Source: Deltaproteobacteria bacterium GWC2_55_46 | GTDB taxonomy: Bacteria > Desulfobacterota > GWC2-55-46 | Direction of reading: 5' to 3' | DNA length: 64,000 nt | NCBI GenBank assembly: GCA_001595385.3 | Contig: LVEI03000001.1 | Span: 248,001 to 312,000 of the forward strand | Shown: positions 1 through 9,838 of the stretch, piece by piece | How positions within the stretch are numbered: the stretch's first letter is position 1 | Layout of the letters: the number at the start of each line of letters is the position of its first letter | Position numbers and translations under genes: made by a program | Notes under the pieces: generated by a model | Database searches by the model: none | What the model saw: only the letters and a program-made list of their open reading frames with translations | What the model was told of the DNA's origin: nothing

Positions 1-1
1 A

Positions 2-76
2 AACGATAAGGAAGCTCATTCGGTATGGCTCGGGGTCGAGTTCATGTACGGGGCCCACGCGGCCCATTCCTTCTAA
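2..76 (+). CDS. C-terminal fragment of a probable outer-membrane protein
   Basis: Only the last 24 codons are present, ending in TAA at 74-76. The tail alternates polar and hydrophobic residues and ends in phenylalanine (AAHSF), which is the usual C-terminal signature of outer-membrane beta-barrels recognised by the BAM machinery. It lies 10 bp before the metal-binding protein gene and probably shares its operon. An outer-membrane metal transporter or porin would fit that neighbour, but the fragment is too short to name a family. Confidence 0.5.
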   Translation, partial: NDKEAHSVWLGVEFMYGAHAAHSF

Positions 77-86
77 GGAGGCTGTG

Positions 87-971
87 ATGTCTAAGAAGAT
101 ACTCTTTACAATAATCATGCTCTTCGCGTTAGCGGCCCCTGCCAGGGCAGGCGTTAATATAGTGGCGACACTTCCCTGGATAGGCGGCATGGCGAAAGAG
201 ATAGGAAAAGACAAGGTAAGCGTCACGGTTCTGGTCAAGCCTAACCAGGACGCGCATTTTGTCGAGGCAAAGCCGAGCATGGTGCTTGCCGCGAGCAGGG
301 CCGACATCCTGGTCTACAACGGCCTTGACCTTGAGGTCGGATATCTGCCGCTGATAATCAATTCCTCAAGGAACCCAAGGATACAGGCCGGAGAAAACGG
401 GAACCTCGACTGCTCGAAGTATATAAACGCCATAGAGCGCCCCCATACCGACATCGACAGGAGCATGGGGGACGTCCATCCCTTCGGCAATCCGCACTAC
501 CATCTTTCGCCATCAAACATGGCCAGCGTAGCTCAAGGCCTGACCGATACCCTTGCGAGGCTTGATAGCGGCAATGCCGGCTTCTACAGGGCAAACCTCG
601 CCTCGTTTAACAGGACGCTCGAAGCCAAAAAAAAAGAATGGGAGGGGAAGCTCAGCGGCAAGCGGTTCATCTCCTTCCACAAATACTTCGAATACCTTGC
701 AAACGACCTGGGCTTCAGGATAACAGGCTATATAGAGCCAAAGCCGGGGATCCCGCCTTCTTCGGGGCACATGGCAAGGCTTGCTGAGATGATAGCGAAA
801 GACAGGCCTGACGCCATCCTCACTACCTCTTATAACGGCAAGAAAGAGGTAGTGTTCCTGTCAACCAAGACAGGCGTTAAGGCGATAGTGGTACCTCACG
901 AGATCGGCTGCCAGGAGGGCATAGGCGACTGGTTTACGCTTATGGACATGGTCGTGGAATCGCTTAAATAG
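87..971 (+). CDS. Zn/Mn-type ABC transporter substrate-binding protein (ZnuA/TroA family)
   Basis: Periplasmic metal-binding protein that would deliver Zn2+ or Mn2+ to an ABC importer. A signal peptide covers about the first 22 residues (hydrophobic core ending AAPARA). Expected metal-ligand histidines are visible in DAHFVEAKPS (about residue 57), NPHYHLSP (about 137-139) and SFHKYF (about 198). A GTG lies at 84, but the ATG at 87 has AAGGAG six bases upstream and is preferred. The long His/Asp-rich loop typical of zinc-specific ZnuA is missing; only a short PHTDIDRSMGDVHP segment is present, so the metal cannot be fixed. The permease gene follows directly. No ATPase gene lies between or after them, so it is either upstream of the window or elsewhere. 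Confidence 0.88.
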   Translation: MSKKILFTIIMLFALAAPARAGVNIVATLPWIGGMAKEIGKDKVSVTVLVKPNQDAHFVEAKPSMVLAASRADILVYNGLDLEVGYLPLIINSSRNPRIQAGENGNLDCSKYINAIERPHTDIDRSMGDVHPFGNPHYHLSPSNMASVAQGLTDTLARLDSGNAGFYRANLASFNRTLEAKKKEWEGKLSGKRFISFHKYFEYLANDLGFRITGYIEPKPGIPPSSGHMARLAEMIAKDRPDAILTTSYNGKKEVVFLSTKTGVKAIVVPHEIGCQEGIGDWFTLMDMVVESLK

Positions 972-979
972 GAGAAGAG

Positions 980-1780
980 ATGGAAGCCCTCAGCATCCTT
1001 TTATACCCATTCCTCGCGTGCGTCTTGCTCATATTGGCGCACGCGTACTTCGGTGTGCACATCCTCCAGAGGGGGATAATCTTCGTCGACCTTTCGCTTG
1101 CCCAGTTCATAGGCCTCGGCATAGCCTTCTCTTTTTTTCTTGGGGATGACGAAGGGACGAGGCTCCTTTTTTCAGTGGGTTTCGCGGTGCTGGGGGCCTT
1201 CATACTCTCTTTTTCAAGACTGATCTCGAGGTTCGTCAATATCGAGGCCTTCATAGGGGTCCTTTATATCTTCTCGCTCTCAGCGAGCATACTTGTCCTC
1301 GACATGACGCCTCACGGGTTGGAGGATTTCAAGGCCATCATGAACGGCAGCATACTATGGGTGACCACTGGCGAGCTTCTAAAGACCTTTGCGCTCTACT
1401 CGGTGATAGGGCTATTCCATTTTATATTCAGGAAAAGGTTCCTGGGGCTCTCTTTCGAAGATAAGGGCGGGATATTCTGGGAATTCATCTTCTTTTTAAG
1501 CTTCGCCTTTGTACTGGTCAAATCTGTCCAGATGGCCGGCATACTCCAGGTCTTCTCTTTCCTGGTGATCCCGGTCCTCATAGGGAAGCTATTTACAAGA
1601 GACCTCAAAAAAACGCTTCTTTCAGGCTGGCTGATCGGCGCGGCCTCAAGCGTATTCGGTCTTGGGATGTCTTACCTCTATGACCTCCCGACGGCGCCGT
1701 TGATAGTGGCCTCGCTAAGCCTGACCTTTTTCATGCTCCTTGTTTTTAAATACGCGACATCACGCAAGCTCCGTTCTTAA
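980..1780 (+). CDS. Metal ABC transporter permease (ZnuB/ABC-3 family)
   Basis: Integral inner-membrane protein of 266 residues with seven to eight hydrophobic segments. It has the ABC-3 hallmarks: an N-terminal [18 protein letters not shown]-like segment and the [16 protein letters not shown] stretch near residue 195, which is typical of ZnuB/TroC permeases. It starts nine bases after the binding-protein stop with GGAG upstream, so it is the second gene of the operon. It would form the channel for the imported metal. The stop overlaps the stop of the convergent epimerase gene by a few bases (TTAA), leaving no room for a separate terminator. Confidence 0.88.
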   Translation: MEALSILLYPFLACVLLILAHAYFGVHILQRGIIFVDLSLAQFIGLGIAFSFFLGDDEGTRLLFSVGFAVLGAFILSFSRLISRFVNIEAFIGVLYIFSLSASILVLDMTPHGLEDFKAIMNGSILWVTTGELLKTFALYSVIGLFHFIFRKRFLGLSFEDKGGIFWEFIFFLSFAFVLVKSVQMAGILQVFSFLVIPVLIGKLFTRDLKKTLLSGWLIGAASSVFGLGMSYLYDLPTAPLIVASLSLTFFMLLVFKYATSRKLRS

Positions 1781-2835
1781 GCCCTTCGCCCGCGCCTTGC
1801 CCACGACTCGTATATCTCGGTAAAGATAGCGGCAAGGTCTTTCGTTATTTCCCAGCCTGGATAATGCGAGCTCGCCTTTGAGATATCGGATATGTAGCAG
1901 ATGTGGTCGCCTGACCGGTTGGCCTCGACATACTCCCAACTCATCGGTATCCCTGATATCGATTCGATAAGCGTGAAGGCCTCGATAATGGAAATGGAGT
2001 TCCCCCTTCCGCCTCCCAGGTTGTAGACCTCGGCCCGCCTCGGTGAATCTATGAACCTTTGGATGAAGCCTGTGACGTCATATGAGTGTATGTTGTCCCT
2101 GACCTGCTTTCCCTTGTAGCCGTATACCTTGTAGGTCTTTCTATCAAGGTTGCACCTTATGAGATAGCTTAAAAAGCCGTGTAGCTCTACCCCTGAATGG
2201 TTTGGGCCGGTAAGGCATCCGCCCCGGAGGCATGCCGTCGGCATACCGAAGTACCTGCCGTACTCCTGCGCCATCACATCGGCGGCTACCTTTGACGCGC
2301 CGAAAAGAGAATGCTTGGACCGGTCTATCCTCATATCCTCCGTGATGCCGCGCGCGTATGTATCATCGGCGTAGTCGTACCTTGTCTCGCTCTCCTTCAA
2401 GGCCAGCTCGTTAGGCGCGTCTCCGTAGACCTTGTTGGTGGAAAGGTGGACGAAGGGGGCCTCAGGGCAGTACCGCCTCGCGGCTTCAAGGAGGTTGATA
2501 GTCCCTCCGGCGTTGGTGTCGAAGTCCTCAAAAGGCATGGAGGCCGCAAGGTCATGGCTCGGCTGTGCCGCGGCGTGTACTATGGCGTCGGGTTTAAGGG
2601 CTTTGACCTCGGCAAAAACGCGCTCCCGGTCCCTTATATCTACCTCAAGATGGACGAAGTCCTTATGCTTTTCCTGAAGCCTTCGCTGGTTCCAGCGCGT
2701 ATCCCCGTGTTTGCCGAAAAAACGCGCCCTCATGTTGTTGTCGATGCCGGCGACCTTCCACCCAAGAATAGAGAAGCGCTCGACCACCTCGCCACCGATG
2801 AGTCCGCTTGAGCCTGTAACGAGAAGTTTCCTCAT
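1777..2835 (-). CDS. NAD-dependent sugar-nucleotide epimerase (CDP-paratose 2-epimerase-like SDR)
   Basis: Extended short-chain dehydrogenase of 352 residues. The N-terminal Rossmann motif is TGSSGLIGG (7-15), followed by the HAAAQPSHD segment near 87-95 and STNKVYG (132-138). Most similar by eye to CDP-paratose/CDP-tyvelose epimerases ([24 protein letters not shown]), which act in cell-surface polysaccharide synthesis. The frame is open to 2898, but the ATG at 2835 has AAAGGA upstream and begins at the conserved MRKLLVTG. The active-site YxxxK tyrosine is replaced: the sequence reads F178-G-A-S-K182. Transcribed alone and convergent to the metal permease. The actual sugar substrate is unknown. 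Confidence 0.8.
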   Translation of the reverse strand: MRKLLVTGSSGLIGGEVVERFSILGWKVAGIDNNMRARFFGKHGDTRWNQRRLQEKHKDFVHLEVDIRDRERVFAEVKALKPDAIVHAAAQPSHDLAASMPFEDFDTNAGGTINLLEAARRYCPEAPFVHLSTNKVYGDAPNELALKESETRYDYADDTYARGITEDMRIDRSKHSLFGASKVAADVMAQEYGRYFGMPTACLRGGCLTGPNHSGVELHGFLSYLIRCNLDRKTYKVYGYKGKQVRDNIHSYDVTGFIQRFIDSPRRAEVYNLGGGRGNSISIIEAFTLIESISGIPMSWEYVEANRSGDHICYISDISKASSHYPGWEITKDLAAIFTEIYESWARRGRRA

Positions 2836-2949
2836 TATGTCCTTTCGTGGAAGGCAGGCGCTTTTAACGGGAATCCGTCTGCGAAAGAGCCGTGGCAAGG
2901 ATATTTTCTGAAAGAACCTATAAGAAAAGCATAACAGAAGTTATCCGGT

Positions 2950-2961
2950 GCGCAATTGCGC
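2950..2961. promoter_or_regulatory. 12-bp perfect palindrome in the epimerase-dnaE divergent gap
   Basis: GCGCAATTGCGC reads identically on both strands and sits in the 236-bp gap between divergent genes. A weak -10-like TAAAAT at 3029-3034 points to dnaE. The palindrome could be an operator serving either gene, but no regulator can be named. dnaE itself has no obvious Shine-Dalgarno sequence before its ATG. Confidence 0.25.
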
Positions 2962-3071
2962 TGATAGTCGGGAATGAGTATTTCAGGGGGCTCGGGTCTT
3001 CGGTCGTTCAAGAGCTCTACAGCAATTTTAAAATACACAAAACCCTTGGAATATGGTAACCTTTCCCCCCT

Positions 3072-6000
3072 ATGCACCACTCGAATTTCGTCCACCTCCA
3101 CCTGCATTCCCAGTACAGCCTCCTTGACGGCGCGATAAGGCCGGAGGCCCTGATAGCGCTCGCGAAAGAGTACAGGATGCCGGCTGTCGCCGTAACAGAC
3201 CACGGCAACCTCTTCGGGGCTGTCGAGTTCTATCAGAAGGCCATGCAGAAGGGCGTAAAGCCAATAATCGGCTGCGAGCTATATGTCGCGCCGGGCGCGC
3301 GCACCGAAAAGACGGCGATCAAAGGCGAGTACGCCTTTCACCTGGTCCTGCTTGTCAAAAACCTCAAGGGATATCAGAACCTCTGCAAGCTCCTGACACG
3401 GGCCTATACAGAGGGCTTCTACTATAAACCGAGGGTTGATAAGGAGATACTGAAGGAATATAACGAAGGGCTTATAGCCTTGAGCGCGTGCCTGCACGGC
3501 GAGGTGGCCTATAACTTAAGCATCGGCCAGAGGGAGGCTGCTGAGAATACGGCTTCTGAGTACAAGGCGATCTTCGGCGGGAGGCGCTTCTATCTCGAGA
3601 TACAGCATAACGGCATAGAGGAGCAGGAGCGCGTCAATAAAGAGCTTGTACAACTCGGCAAAAAGCTCGACATCCCGCTTGTCGCCACGAACGACTGCCA
3701 TTACCTGAAGAAAGAGGACTCGCGAGTCCACGACGTGCTCCTTTGCATACAGACCGGCACGACCGTGAACGCGGCCAACCGCATGCGCTTTTCAACGGAC
3801 GAGTTCTACGTCAAGTCCCCTGAAGAGATGGTAGAGGCCTTCAAAGACACCCCTGAGGCGATAGCGAACACCATAGAGATAGCCGAGAGGTGCAACTTCG
3901 AGCTTAGCCTGGGCAAGAACTTCCTGCCCGAATACCCGGTCCCGGAGGGTGAAACGCTCGATTCGATAATAGACGCCAAGGCACGGGAAGGGCTTGAGAA
4001 GAGGCTTGCGACGATGCGCAAGGCAGGAGCAGACGTCGAGGCGCTCAAGTGGCAGTACTACGACAGGCTTGAAAAGGAGCTGAAGGTCATAAAGGGGATG
4101 GGCTTCCCCGGCTACTTCCTCATAGTCACGGACTTCATAGACTACGCCAGGAGCGTAGATATCCCTGTCGGCCCTGGCAGGGGCTCTGCCGCCGGTAGCC
4201 TGGTTGCCTATTCGCTCGGCATCACCAACATCGACCCCATAAGGTACAACCTCCTTTTCGAGAGGTTCCTTAACCCGGACAGGATATCTCTGCCTGATAT
4301 CGACATCGACTTCTGCTTCGAGAAGAGGGACGAGGTAATAAAGTACGTAACCCGGAAATACGGGGCTGACAAGGTCAGCCAGATAATAACCTTCGGCCAG
4401 ATGAAGGCCAAGGCCTGCATACGGGACGTGGGCAGGGCGCTCGATATGCCTTACGGCGACGTCGATAAGATCGCCAAGCTCGTCCCAAATACCCTGAATA
4501 TTACCATAAAGGAGGCCATTGAGCAGGAGGCCCGGCTCAAGGAGCTTTACGACAAGGATCCGAAGGTGCGGGAGCTCCTGGATACGGCGGTAGCCCTCGA
4601 AGGCCTCCCGCGCCACGCCTCGACGCACGCGGCGGGCGTGGTCATCTCAAACAGGCCGCTTGAAGAGTACCTGCCCCTTTATAAGCAGCAGAAGGAAGAT
4701 TCGATCACGACCCAGTACACGATGAAGGACGTCGAGAAGATCGGGCTCGTGAAGTTCGACTTCCTGGGCCTCAAGACCCTGACCGTCATCGACAAGACGG
4801 TTAAGTTCGTAAGATCGAACAGAGACGTTGACCTTGATATCGAGGCGTTGCCTCTCGCCGATGAAAAGACGTATAGCCTCATTGCGAGCGGTGAATCGAA
4901 CGGCGTATTCCAGCTTGAAAGCTCCGGGATGAAGGAGCTCCTGCGCAAACTCAAGCCCACGACCTTCGAGGACCTCATAGCCGCCGTCGCGCTCTACAGG
5001 CCAGGCCCTTTGCAGAGCGGCATGGTCGACGACTTCATCAACAGGAAGCACAAGAAGACCGTCATCACCTACGAGGTGCCAGAGCTAAAGGGCATCCTTG
5101 AGAACACCTACGGCGTCATGGTCTACCAGGAGCAGGTCATGGAGATCGCCAAGGTGCTCGCCGGGTACACCCCCGGAGACGCCGACGTCCTCAGGAAGGC
5201 GATGGGAAAAAAGCTCCCTGAGGAGATGCTCGTACAGAGGACCAGGTTCCTCGAAGGGAGCAAGAAGAAGAACATCGACCAGAAAAAGGCCGAGAAGATT
5301 TACGACCTCATGGCCAAGTTCGCCGGCTACGGCTTCAACAAGAGCCACAGCGCGGCATACGCCCTCATAGCCTTTCAGACCGCGTATCTAAAGGCCCATT
5401 ACACCGCAGAATTCATGGCCGCGCTTCTGGGCGCCGACATGGGCAACACAGACCAGGTCGTAAAATACATAAACGAGTGCAAGGAGCTTGGAATAGGCGT
5501 AGACCCGCCTGACCTGAACGAAAGCTCGATGGAATTTACCGTCTCCGGAAAGCGCATCCGGTTCGGCCTGGCCGCCGTCAAAAACGTCGGAGAGGCGGCG
5601 ATAGACGAGATGCTCAGGGTCAGGCAGGACGGGAAGTTCACCTCCATGCTCGATTTCCTTTCAAGGGTCGATTCACGCAAGGTGAACAAGAAGGTCATCG
5701 AGAGCCTCATAAGGTGCGGGGCGTTTGATTTCACGAAGGAGAAAAGGGCGCAGCTCATGGCTGAGCTCGACCCCACAGTGGAGGCCGCCCAGTCCATGCA
5801 GAGGGACAGGGAGCTTGGCCAGTCCTCGCTCTTTGACGCCTTCGGCGGTGGCGGCGGCGGAGAGGCGGTCAAGCCGTCGATAAACGTCCCCAGGGTGATC
5901 GAGTGGGAGAACAAGGAGCTCCTTGCCTACGAGAAAGAGACGCTGGGGTTTTATTTTTCAGCCCACCCCCTTTCCGGCTACAAGCGCGAGCTTGCGCTCT

Positions 6001-6545
6001 ATGCCACGGCCATCGATTCATTGTCCGAGAAGAAGAACGAGGACGAGGTCACGATAGGCGGCATCATAGCGGAGCTCAAGGAGATAACCACCAAGAAGGG
6101 CGACCGCATGGCCTTCGCGAGGATTGAAGACCTCACGGGCTCTGTCGAGGCGGTCATATTCTCGGACCTCTATAAAAAGGTGCGGGACGTTATCTCAAGC
6201 GGTTCTCCACTCATAGTGTCAGGCAGGCTTGACAAGGAAGAGGACGAGGTAAAGCTCATAGCTACCGGCATGGTCCCGATAGAAGAGGCCGGCGGGCAAC
6301 AGCTCAAGTCGAGGAATACCCATATCCACGCCCCTGTGGACGGGCTTACCGCGGAAAAGCTCATGGAACTTAAGAAGGTCATTCAGGAGCACCCCGGAAC
6401 CTCGACGGTGATAGTACACCTGGTCTATCCTGACAATGGCAGTGTGATAATAGGGGTAAATGAATCGCTCAAGATGAGCCCTCAGGAAAGCGCTGTGGCG
6501 AGGATAAAGGAACTTATAGACGGCGCTCAGGTTGAAATTATATAG
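3072..6545 (+). CDS. dnaE: DNA polymerase III alpha subunit
   Basis: Replicative DNA polymerase of 1157 residues, close to the 1160 of E. coli DnaE. Order of domains: PHP (about 5-210), polymerase palm/fingers with [11 protein letters not shown] and the catalytic PDIDIDF motif (about 407-413), helix-hairpin-helix region, and a C-terminal OB fold (about 990-1080, [15 protein letters not shown]). The PHP metal site looks intact, with HLHLHS at the N-terminus, then TDHGN, CLHGE and NDCHYL. In E. coli the corresponding motif is degenerate. The ATG at 3072 starts the family-typical sequence, although the ribosome binding site is weak. accA follows 29 bp downstream, an arrangement common in proteobacteria. 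Confidence 0.97.
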   Translation: MHHSNFVHLHLHSQYSLLDGAIRPEALIALAKEYRMPAVAVTDHGNLFGAVEFYQKAMQKGVKPIIGCELYVAPGARTEKTAIKGEYAFHLVLLVKNLKGYQNLCKLLTRAYTEGFYYKPRVDKEILKEYNEGLIALSACLHGEVAYNLSIGQREAAENTASEYKAIFGGRRFYLEIQHNGIEEQERVNKELVQLGKKLDIPLVATNDCHYLKKEDSRVHDVLLCIQTGTTVNAANRMRFSTDEFYVKSPEEMVEAFKDTPEAIANTIEIAERCNFELSLGKNFLPEYPVPEGETLDSIIDAKAREGLEKRLATMRKAGADVEALKWQYYDRLEKELKVIKGMGFPGYFLIVTDFIDYARSVDIPVGPGRGSAAGSLVAYSLGITNIDPIRYNLLFERFLNPDRISLPDIDIDFCFEKRDEVIKYVTRKYGADKVSQIITFGQMKAKACIRDVGRALDMPYGDVDKIAKLVPNTLNITIKEAIEQEARLKELYDKDPKVRELLDTAVALEGLPRHASTHAAGVVISNRPLEEYLPLYKQQKEDSITTQYTMKDVEKIGLVKFDFLGLKTLTVIDKTVKFVRSNRDVDLDIEALPLADEKTYSLIASGESNGVFQLESSGMKELLRKLKPTTFEDLIAAVALYRPGPLQSGMVDDFINRKHKKTVITYEVPELKGILENTYGVMVYQEQVMEIAKVLAGYTPGDADVLRKAMGKKLPEEMLVQRTRFLEGSKKKNIDQKKAEKIYDLMAKFAGYGFNKSHSAAYALIAFQTAYLKAHYTAEFMAALLGADMGNTDQVVKYINECKELGIGVDPPDLNESSMEFTVSGKRIRFGLAAVKNVGEAAIDEMLRVRQDGKFTSMLDFLSRVDSRKVNKKVIESLIRCGAFDFTKEKRAQLMAELDPTVEAAQSMQRDRELGQSSLFDAFGGGGGGEAVKPSINVPRVIEWENKELLAYEKETLGFYFSAHPLSGYKRELALYATAIDSLSEKKNEDEVTIGGIIAELKEITTKKGDRMAFARIEDLTGSVEAVIFSDLYKKVRDVISSGSPLIVSGRLDKEEDEVKLIATGMVPIEEAGGQQLKSRNTHIHAPVDGLTAEKLMELKKVIQEHPGTSTVIVHLVYPDNGSVIIGVNESLKMSPQESAVARIKELIDGAQVEII

Positions 6546-6574
6546 TAGGGCAATTCCTTTTAAAGGGACATGAC

Positions 6575-7540
6575 ATGTACAGGCACTGGCTCGAATTCGA
6601 GAAACCGGTAGAGGAAATAGAAAAAAAAATCGAGGAGCTTCGCGCCTACGAGGCAACGGGCAACGTGAGGTCTTCCGAAGAGATCGCGAAGCTTGAAAAG
6701 AAGGCCAGGGGGCTATTAAAGGAAATATACGGGAAGCTTACGCCCCAGCAGATAACCCTTGTGGCGAGGCACCCGGACAGGCCGTATACGCTGGACTATA
6801 TCCAGAACGTATTTGAGGAGTTTATGGAACTCCACGGAGACAGGGCCTTCAAGGACGACCCGGCGATCGTCGGCGGGCTCGCCAGGCTCGAAGGGACCCC
6901 TGTCATGGTCCTCGGCCAGCAGAAGGGAAGGAATACCAAGGAGAAGGTCCATCGCAACTTCGGCATGCCGCATCCGGAAGGATACAGGAAGGCATTGCGC
7001 CTCTTCGAGCTTGCCGAAAGGTCCTACATACCTGTCTTTACGTTCATAGACACGCCTGGCGCGTACCCCGGGGTAGGCGCCGAGGAGAGGGGGCAGTCGG
7101 AGGCGATAGCCACGAACCTCATGGTCATGTCGAGGCTCAAGGTGCCTGTCATAGCAACGGTCATAGGCGAGGGCGGCAGCGGTGGGGCGCTTGCCATAGG
7201 TGTTGCCGACAGGGTCAACATGATGGAGTACTCAACATATTCGGTCATCTCACCAGAGGGCTGCGCCGCGATACTCTGGAAGGACGGGAGCAAGGCAGAC
7301 CTTGCGGCAAAGGCATTGAAGATAGACGCTGGTGAGATGCTTAAAATGGGCGTCATCGATAAGATAGTGAAAGAGCCTCTTGGCGGCGCCCACAGGGAGC
7401 CGCAGACAGCCTACAAGAACCTTAAAGCCACCCTTTCAGCCCAGCTCAAGGAATTGAACGCCTTGGAGACCGCTGAGCTTGTCGAGGCTCGCTACAGGAA
7501 GTTCCGCGCGATGGGGGTCTTTGCCGAGCCTAAAAGATAA
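6575..7540 (+). CDS. accA: Acetyl-CoA carboxylase carboxyltransferase subunit alpha
   Basis: Transfers the carboxyl group from biotin on AccB to acetyl-CoA, giving malonyl-CoA for fatty-acid synthesis; works with AccD in a heterotetramer. It has 321 residues, against 319 in E. coli. The N-terminal [17 protein letters not shown] segment is characteristic, and the crotonase-fold core shows [16 protein letters not shown] and [12 protein letters not shown], the oxyanion-hole region. It follows dnaE by 29 bp with AAAGGG upstream of the ATG and is probably co-transcribed. The 70 bp after it are AT-rich and may hold a promoter for pheA, but nothing convincing stands out. Confidence 0.97.
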   Translation: MYRHWLEFEKPVEEIEKKIEELRAYEATGNVRSSEEIAKLEKKARGLLKEIYGKLTPQQITLVARHPDRPYTLDYIQNVFEEFMELHGDRAFKDDPAIVGGLARLEGTPVMVLGQQKGRNTKEKVHRNFGMPHPEGYRKALRLFELAERSYIPVFTFIDTPGAYPGVGAEERGQSEAIATNLMVMSRLKVPVIATVIGEGGSGGALAIGVADRVNMMEYSTYSVISPEGCAAILWKDGSKADLAAKALKIDAGEMLKMGVIDKIVKEPLGGAHREPQTAYKNLKATLSAQLKELNALETAELVEARYRKFRAMGVFAEPKR

Positions 7541-7610
7541 ATAAAATATTTGATTTTTTTAAGGGGATACATTACCCTGTTCTTTTAAAACTCAGGAATT
7601 TCAAAGGCAT

Positions 7611-8696
7611 ATGCCGACTACCAGGAACAACATAACCGACCTCAGGAACCAGATAGACTCGATAGACCTCGAGATACTGGAGCTTTTAAACAAGCGGGCC
7701 GGTCTCGTACTTGAGGTAGGCAAGATAAAGGCGAAGGAAAACAAGGATTTCTATGTGCCTGAAAGGGAGCAGGAGGTCCTTAAAAGGCTCATGGATAGAA
7801 ACCCCGGCCCTTTGCCGAACCAGGCATTGAAGAACGTCTTCAGGGAGATAATGAGCGCATCGCTCTCTCTTGAAAAACCGCTCCGCATAGCCTTCCTCGG
7901 CCCGGTCGCCACCTTTACGCATCAGGCCTGCATGCAGCACTTTGGCCTCTCCGGCGAATTTCTGCCGAAAAAGGACATAGCCGATGTCTTCGACGACGTG
8001 GAAAAGGGCAGGGCGGACTTCGGCGTCGTCCCTATCGAGAATTCTACCGAAGGCGTTGTAAGCCACACCCTCGACATGTTCGTGCGCTCGGACCTCAAGA
8101 TCTACTCCGAGGTGATGCTCGAGATCTCACTCGCTCTCCTTAACAAGACCGGGAAGATCACCGACATAGCCAAGGTCTGCTCGCACCCGCACGCCCTGGC
8201 GCAATGCAAGAACTGGGTAAAGGGGAACCTGCCGAACGCGCTCGTCTTCGACGTATCGTCTACCGCTTTAGCGGCGCAGATGGCGGCTGAGGACTCATCG
8301 ACCGCCGCCATAGCGTCTATAGCGGCAGCAAACCTCTACGATCTGCGCGTCATAGAGAAGAACATCGAGGACAACTCGAACAACTTCACCCGCTTTCTCG
8401 TCATAAGCAAGAACATCGCCGGCAAGACCGGCAGGGACAAGACATCGCTCATGTTCGCGATAAAGGACGCCCCGGGCGCCCTCTATTCCATGCTCAAGCC
8501 TTTCGCCTCGCGGGGATTGAACCTTTCGAAGATTGAATCGAGGCCGCTTAAGACCAAGGCCTGGGAATACGTCTTCTTCCTCGACCTTGACGGCCACATA
8601 AACGACGAACCGGTGAGGGAAGCCATATCAGAGCTTGAAAAATCATGCTCTTTTTTAAAGATACTCGGCTCATATTCCAAATCACAGCAGGCTTGA
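7611..8696 (+). CDS. pheA: Bifunctional chorismate mutase / prephenate dehydratase (P-protein)
   Basis: Converts chorismate to prephenate and then to phenylpyruvate, the committed steps of phenylalanine synthesis. It has 361 residues in three parts: AroQ-type chorismate mutase (about 1-90, with IDSIDLEILELLNKRAGL and the PEREQEVL segment), prephenate dehydratase (about 92-270, with VVPIENSTEGVV and the catalytic NNFTRF motif) and an ACT domain (about 280-355) carrying the ESRP phenylalanine-binding motif. The ACT domain implies feedback inhibition by phenylalanine. It heads a run of aromatic amino-acid genes (hisC-like, aroF, tyrA, aroA) and ends six bases before the next start. Confidence 0.96.
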   Translation: MPTTRNNITDLRNQIDSIDLEILELLNKRAGLVLEVGKIKAKENKDFYVPEREQEVLKRLMDRNPGPLPNQALKNVFREIMSASLSLEKPLRIAFLGPVATFTHQACMQHFGLSGEFLPKKDIADVFDDVEKGRADFGVVPIENSTEGVVSHTLDMFVRSDLKIYSEVMLEISLALLNKTGKITDIAKVCSHPHALAQCKNWVKGNLPNALVFDVSSTALAAQMAAEDSSTAAIASIAAANLYDLRVIEKNIEDNSNNFTRFLVISKNIAGKTGRDKTSLMFAIKDAPGALYSMLKPFASRGLNLSKIESRPLKTKAWEYVFFLDLDGHINDEPVREAISELEKSCSFLKILGSYSKSQQA

Positions 8697-8702
8697 ACTT
8701 AA

Positions 8703-9806
8703 ATGTTGACTATGCGCAAACTCAATATCCCTGTCTCAGACAATATCAGTTCTCTTGTGCCCTATCCGCCCGGAAAGCCCATCGAGGAGCTTGAAAGGGA
8801 GCTTGGGATAAAGGGCTCAATAAAGCTCGCCTCGAATGAGAACCCGCTCGGCCCGTCGAAGAAGGCCGTTGAGGCCGTCTCAAAGGCCCTTGGCGGGCTC
8901 CACAGGTACCCTGACGGCTCCTGCTATTACCTGAAGGAGAAGCTCTCGGCGATACTCGGGGCCACGCACGAGATGATAACCTTCGGCAACGGGTCGAATG
9001 AGATAATCGAGCTTCTTATCAGGGCATATCTCAAGCCCGGAGACGAGGCGATAATGGGTGACCCTTCCTTCGCGGTCTACCCGATCGCCGTAAAGGCCGT
9101 TGGCGGCATATCCAGGCTCGTGCCGTTAAAGAACATGACGCACGACCTCAAGGCCATGGCCTCTTCCATAAACAGGAATACGAGGCTCGTCTTCATCGCC
9201 AACCCGAATAACCCTACAGGGACGATGGTCACAGGGGCGGAGTTCTCGGATTTCATGGAAAAGGTCCCGGAGAACGTCATAGTATGCGTTGATGAGGCCT
9301 ATTACGAGTTCGTACGGAGCAAGGACTTCCCTGACACGCTTTCTTATATAAAAGAGGGAAGGCCCGTTGTGATGCTCAGGACCTTCTCCAAGATATACGG
9401 GCTTGCCGGCTTGAGGATCGGCTACGGGGTAGCCCATCCCGAGCTAATGGATTACATGAACAGGGTGCGCCAGCCGTTTAACGTCAATAGCCTTGCCCAG
9501 GCAGCGGCCATAGCTGCCCTTGACGACGTCGAACATCTTGAGAGGACCAGGCAGAATAACGCGGTAGGCCTTGCCTATCTCTTCGGGGAGCTCTCGAAAC
9601 TCGGCTTCGAGTGCGTTGACACCGAGGCGAACTTCTTCCTCGTAAGAGTGGGTGACGGCAAGGGGGTCTACGACGCGCTTTTGAGAAAGGGCGTTATCGT
9701 CCGGCCCATGGCCAGCTACAACATGCCCGAATACATACGTGTCACGGTAGGGCTGCCGGAAGAGAACAAGAGGTTTCTGGAAGCCTTCATGGAAGTCGTG
9801 CTTTAG
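8703..9806 (+). CDS. hisC: Histidinol-phosphate / aromatic aminotransferase (HisC family)
   Basis: PLP-dependent class II aminotransferase of 367 residues. The PLP lysine is K230 in FSKIYGLAGLRIGYG. Other marks are SNENPLGPS near the N-terminus, NPNNPTG near 160 and DEAYYEF near 200. HisC enzymes transaminate imidazole-acetol phosphate in histidine synthesis, and many also accept phenylpyruvate or hydroxyphenylpyruvate. Here it sits between pheA and aroF/tyrA, so a role in the last step of Phe/Tyr synthesis is at least as likely as one in histidine synthesis; that is inferred from context. Starts at ATG 8703, just after the pheA stop. Confidence 0.9.
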   Translation: MLTMRKLNIPVSDNISSLVPYPPGKPIEELERELGIKGSIKLASNENPLGPSKKAVEAVSKALGGLHRYPDGSCYYLKEKLSAILGATHEMITFGNGSNEIIELLIRAYLKPGDEAIMGDPSFAVYPIAVKAVGGISRLVPLKNMTHDLKAMASSINRNTRLVFIANPNNPTGTMVTGAEFSDFMEKVPENVIVCVDEAYYEFVRSKDFPDTLSYIKEGRPVVMLRTFSKIYGLAGLRIGYGVAHPELMDYMNRVRQPFNVNSLAQAAAIAALDDVEHLERTRQNNAVGLAYLFGELSKLGFECVDTEANFFLVRVGDGKGVYDALLRKGVIVRPMASYNMPEYIRVTVGLPEENKRFLEAFMEVVL

Positions 9807-9838
9807 ATAAAGTGCATAACAGGACGGGGGGAGATTTT

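Noticed and set aside
2836-3203. Possible - strand ORF upstream of the epimerase, overlapping the dnaE start
   Set aside because: It would overlap the beginning of dnaE and has no recognisable sequence; the region is better read as a divergent promoter gap.
3792-4628. 278-codon open frame on the - strand inside dnaE
   Set aside because: Entirely antisense to the conserved polymerase core; high-GC codon bias opens mirror frames. No recognisable domain.
7541-7610. Candidate terminator/promoter between accA and pheA
   Set aside because: AT-rich with a T run, but the stem (GGGG..CCCT) is too weak and no -35/-10 pair is convincing.
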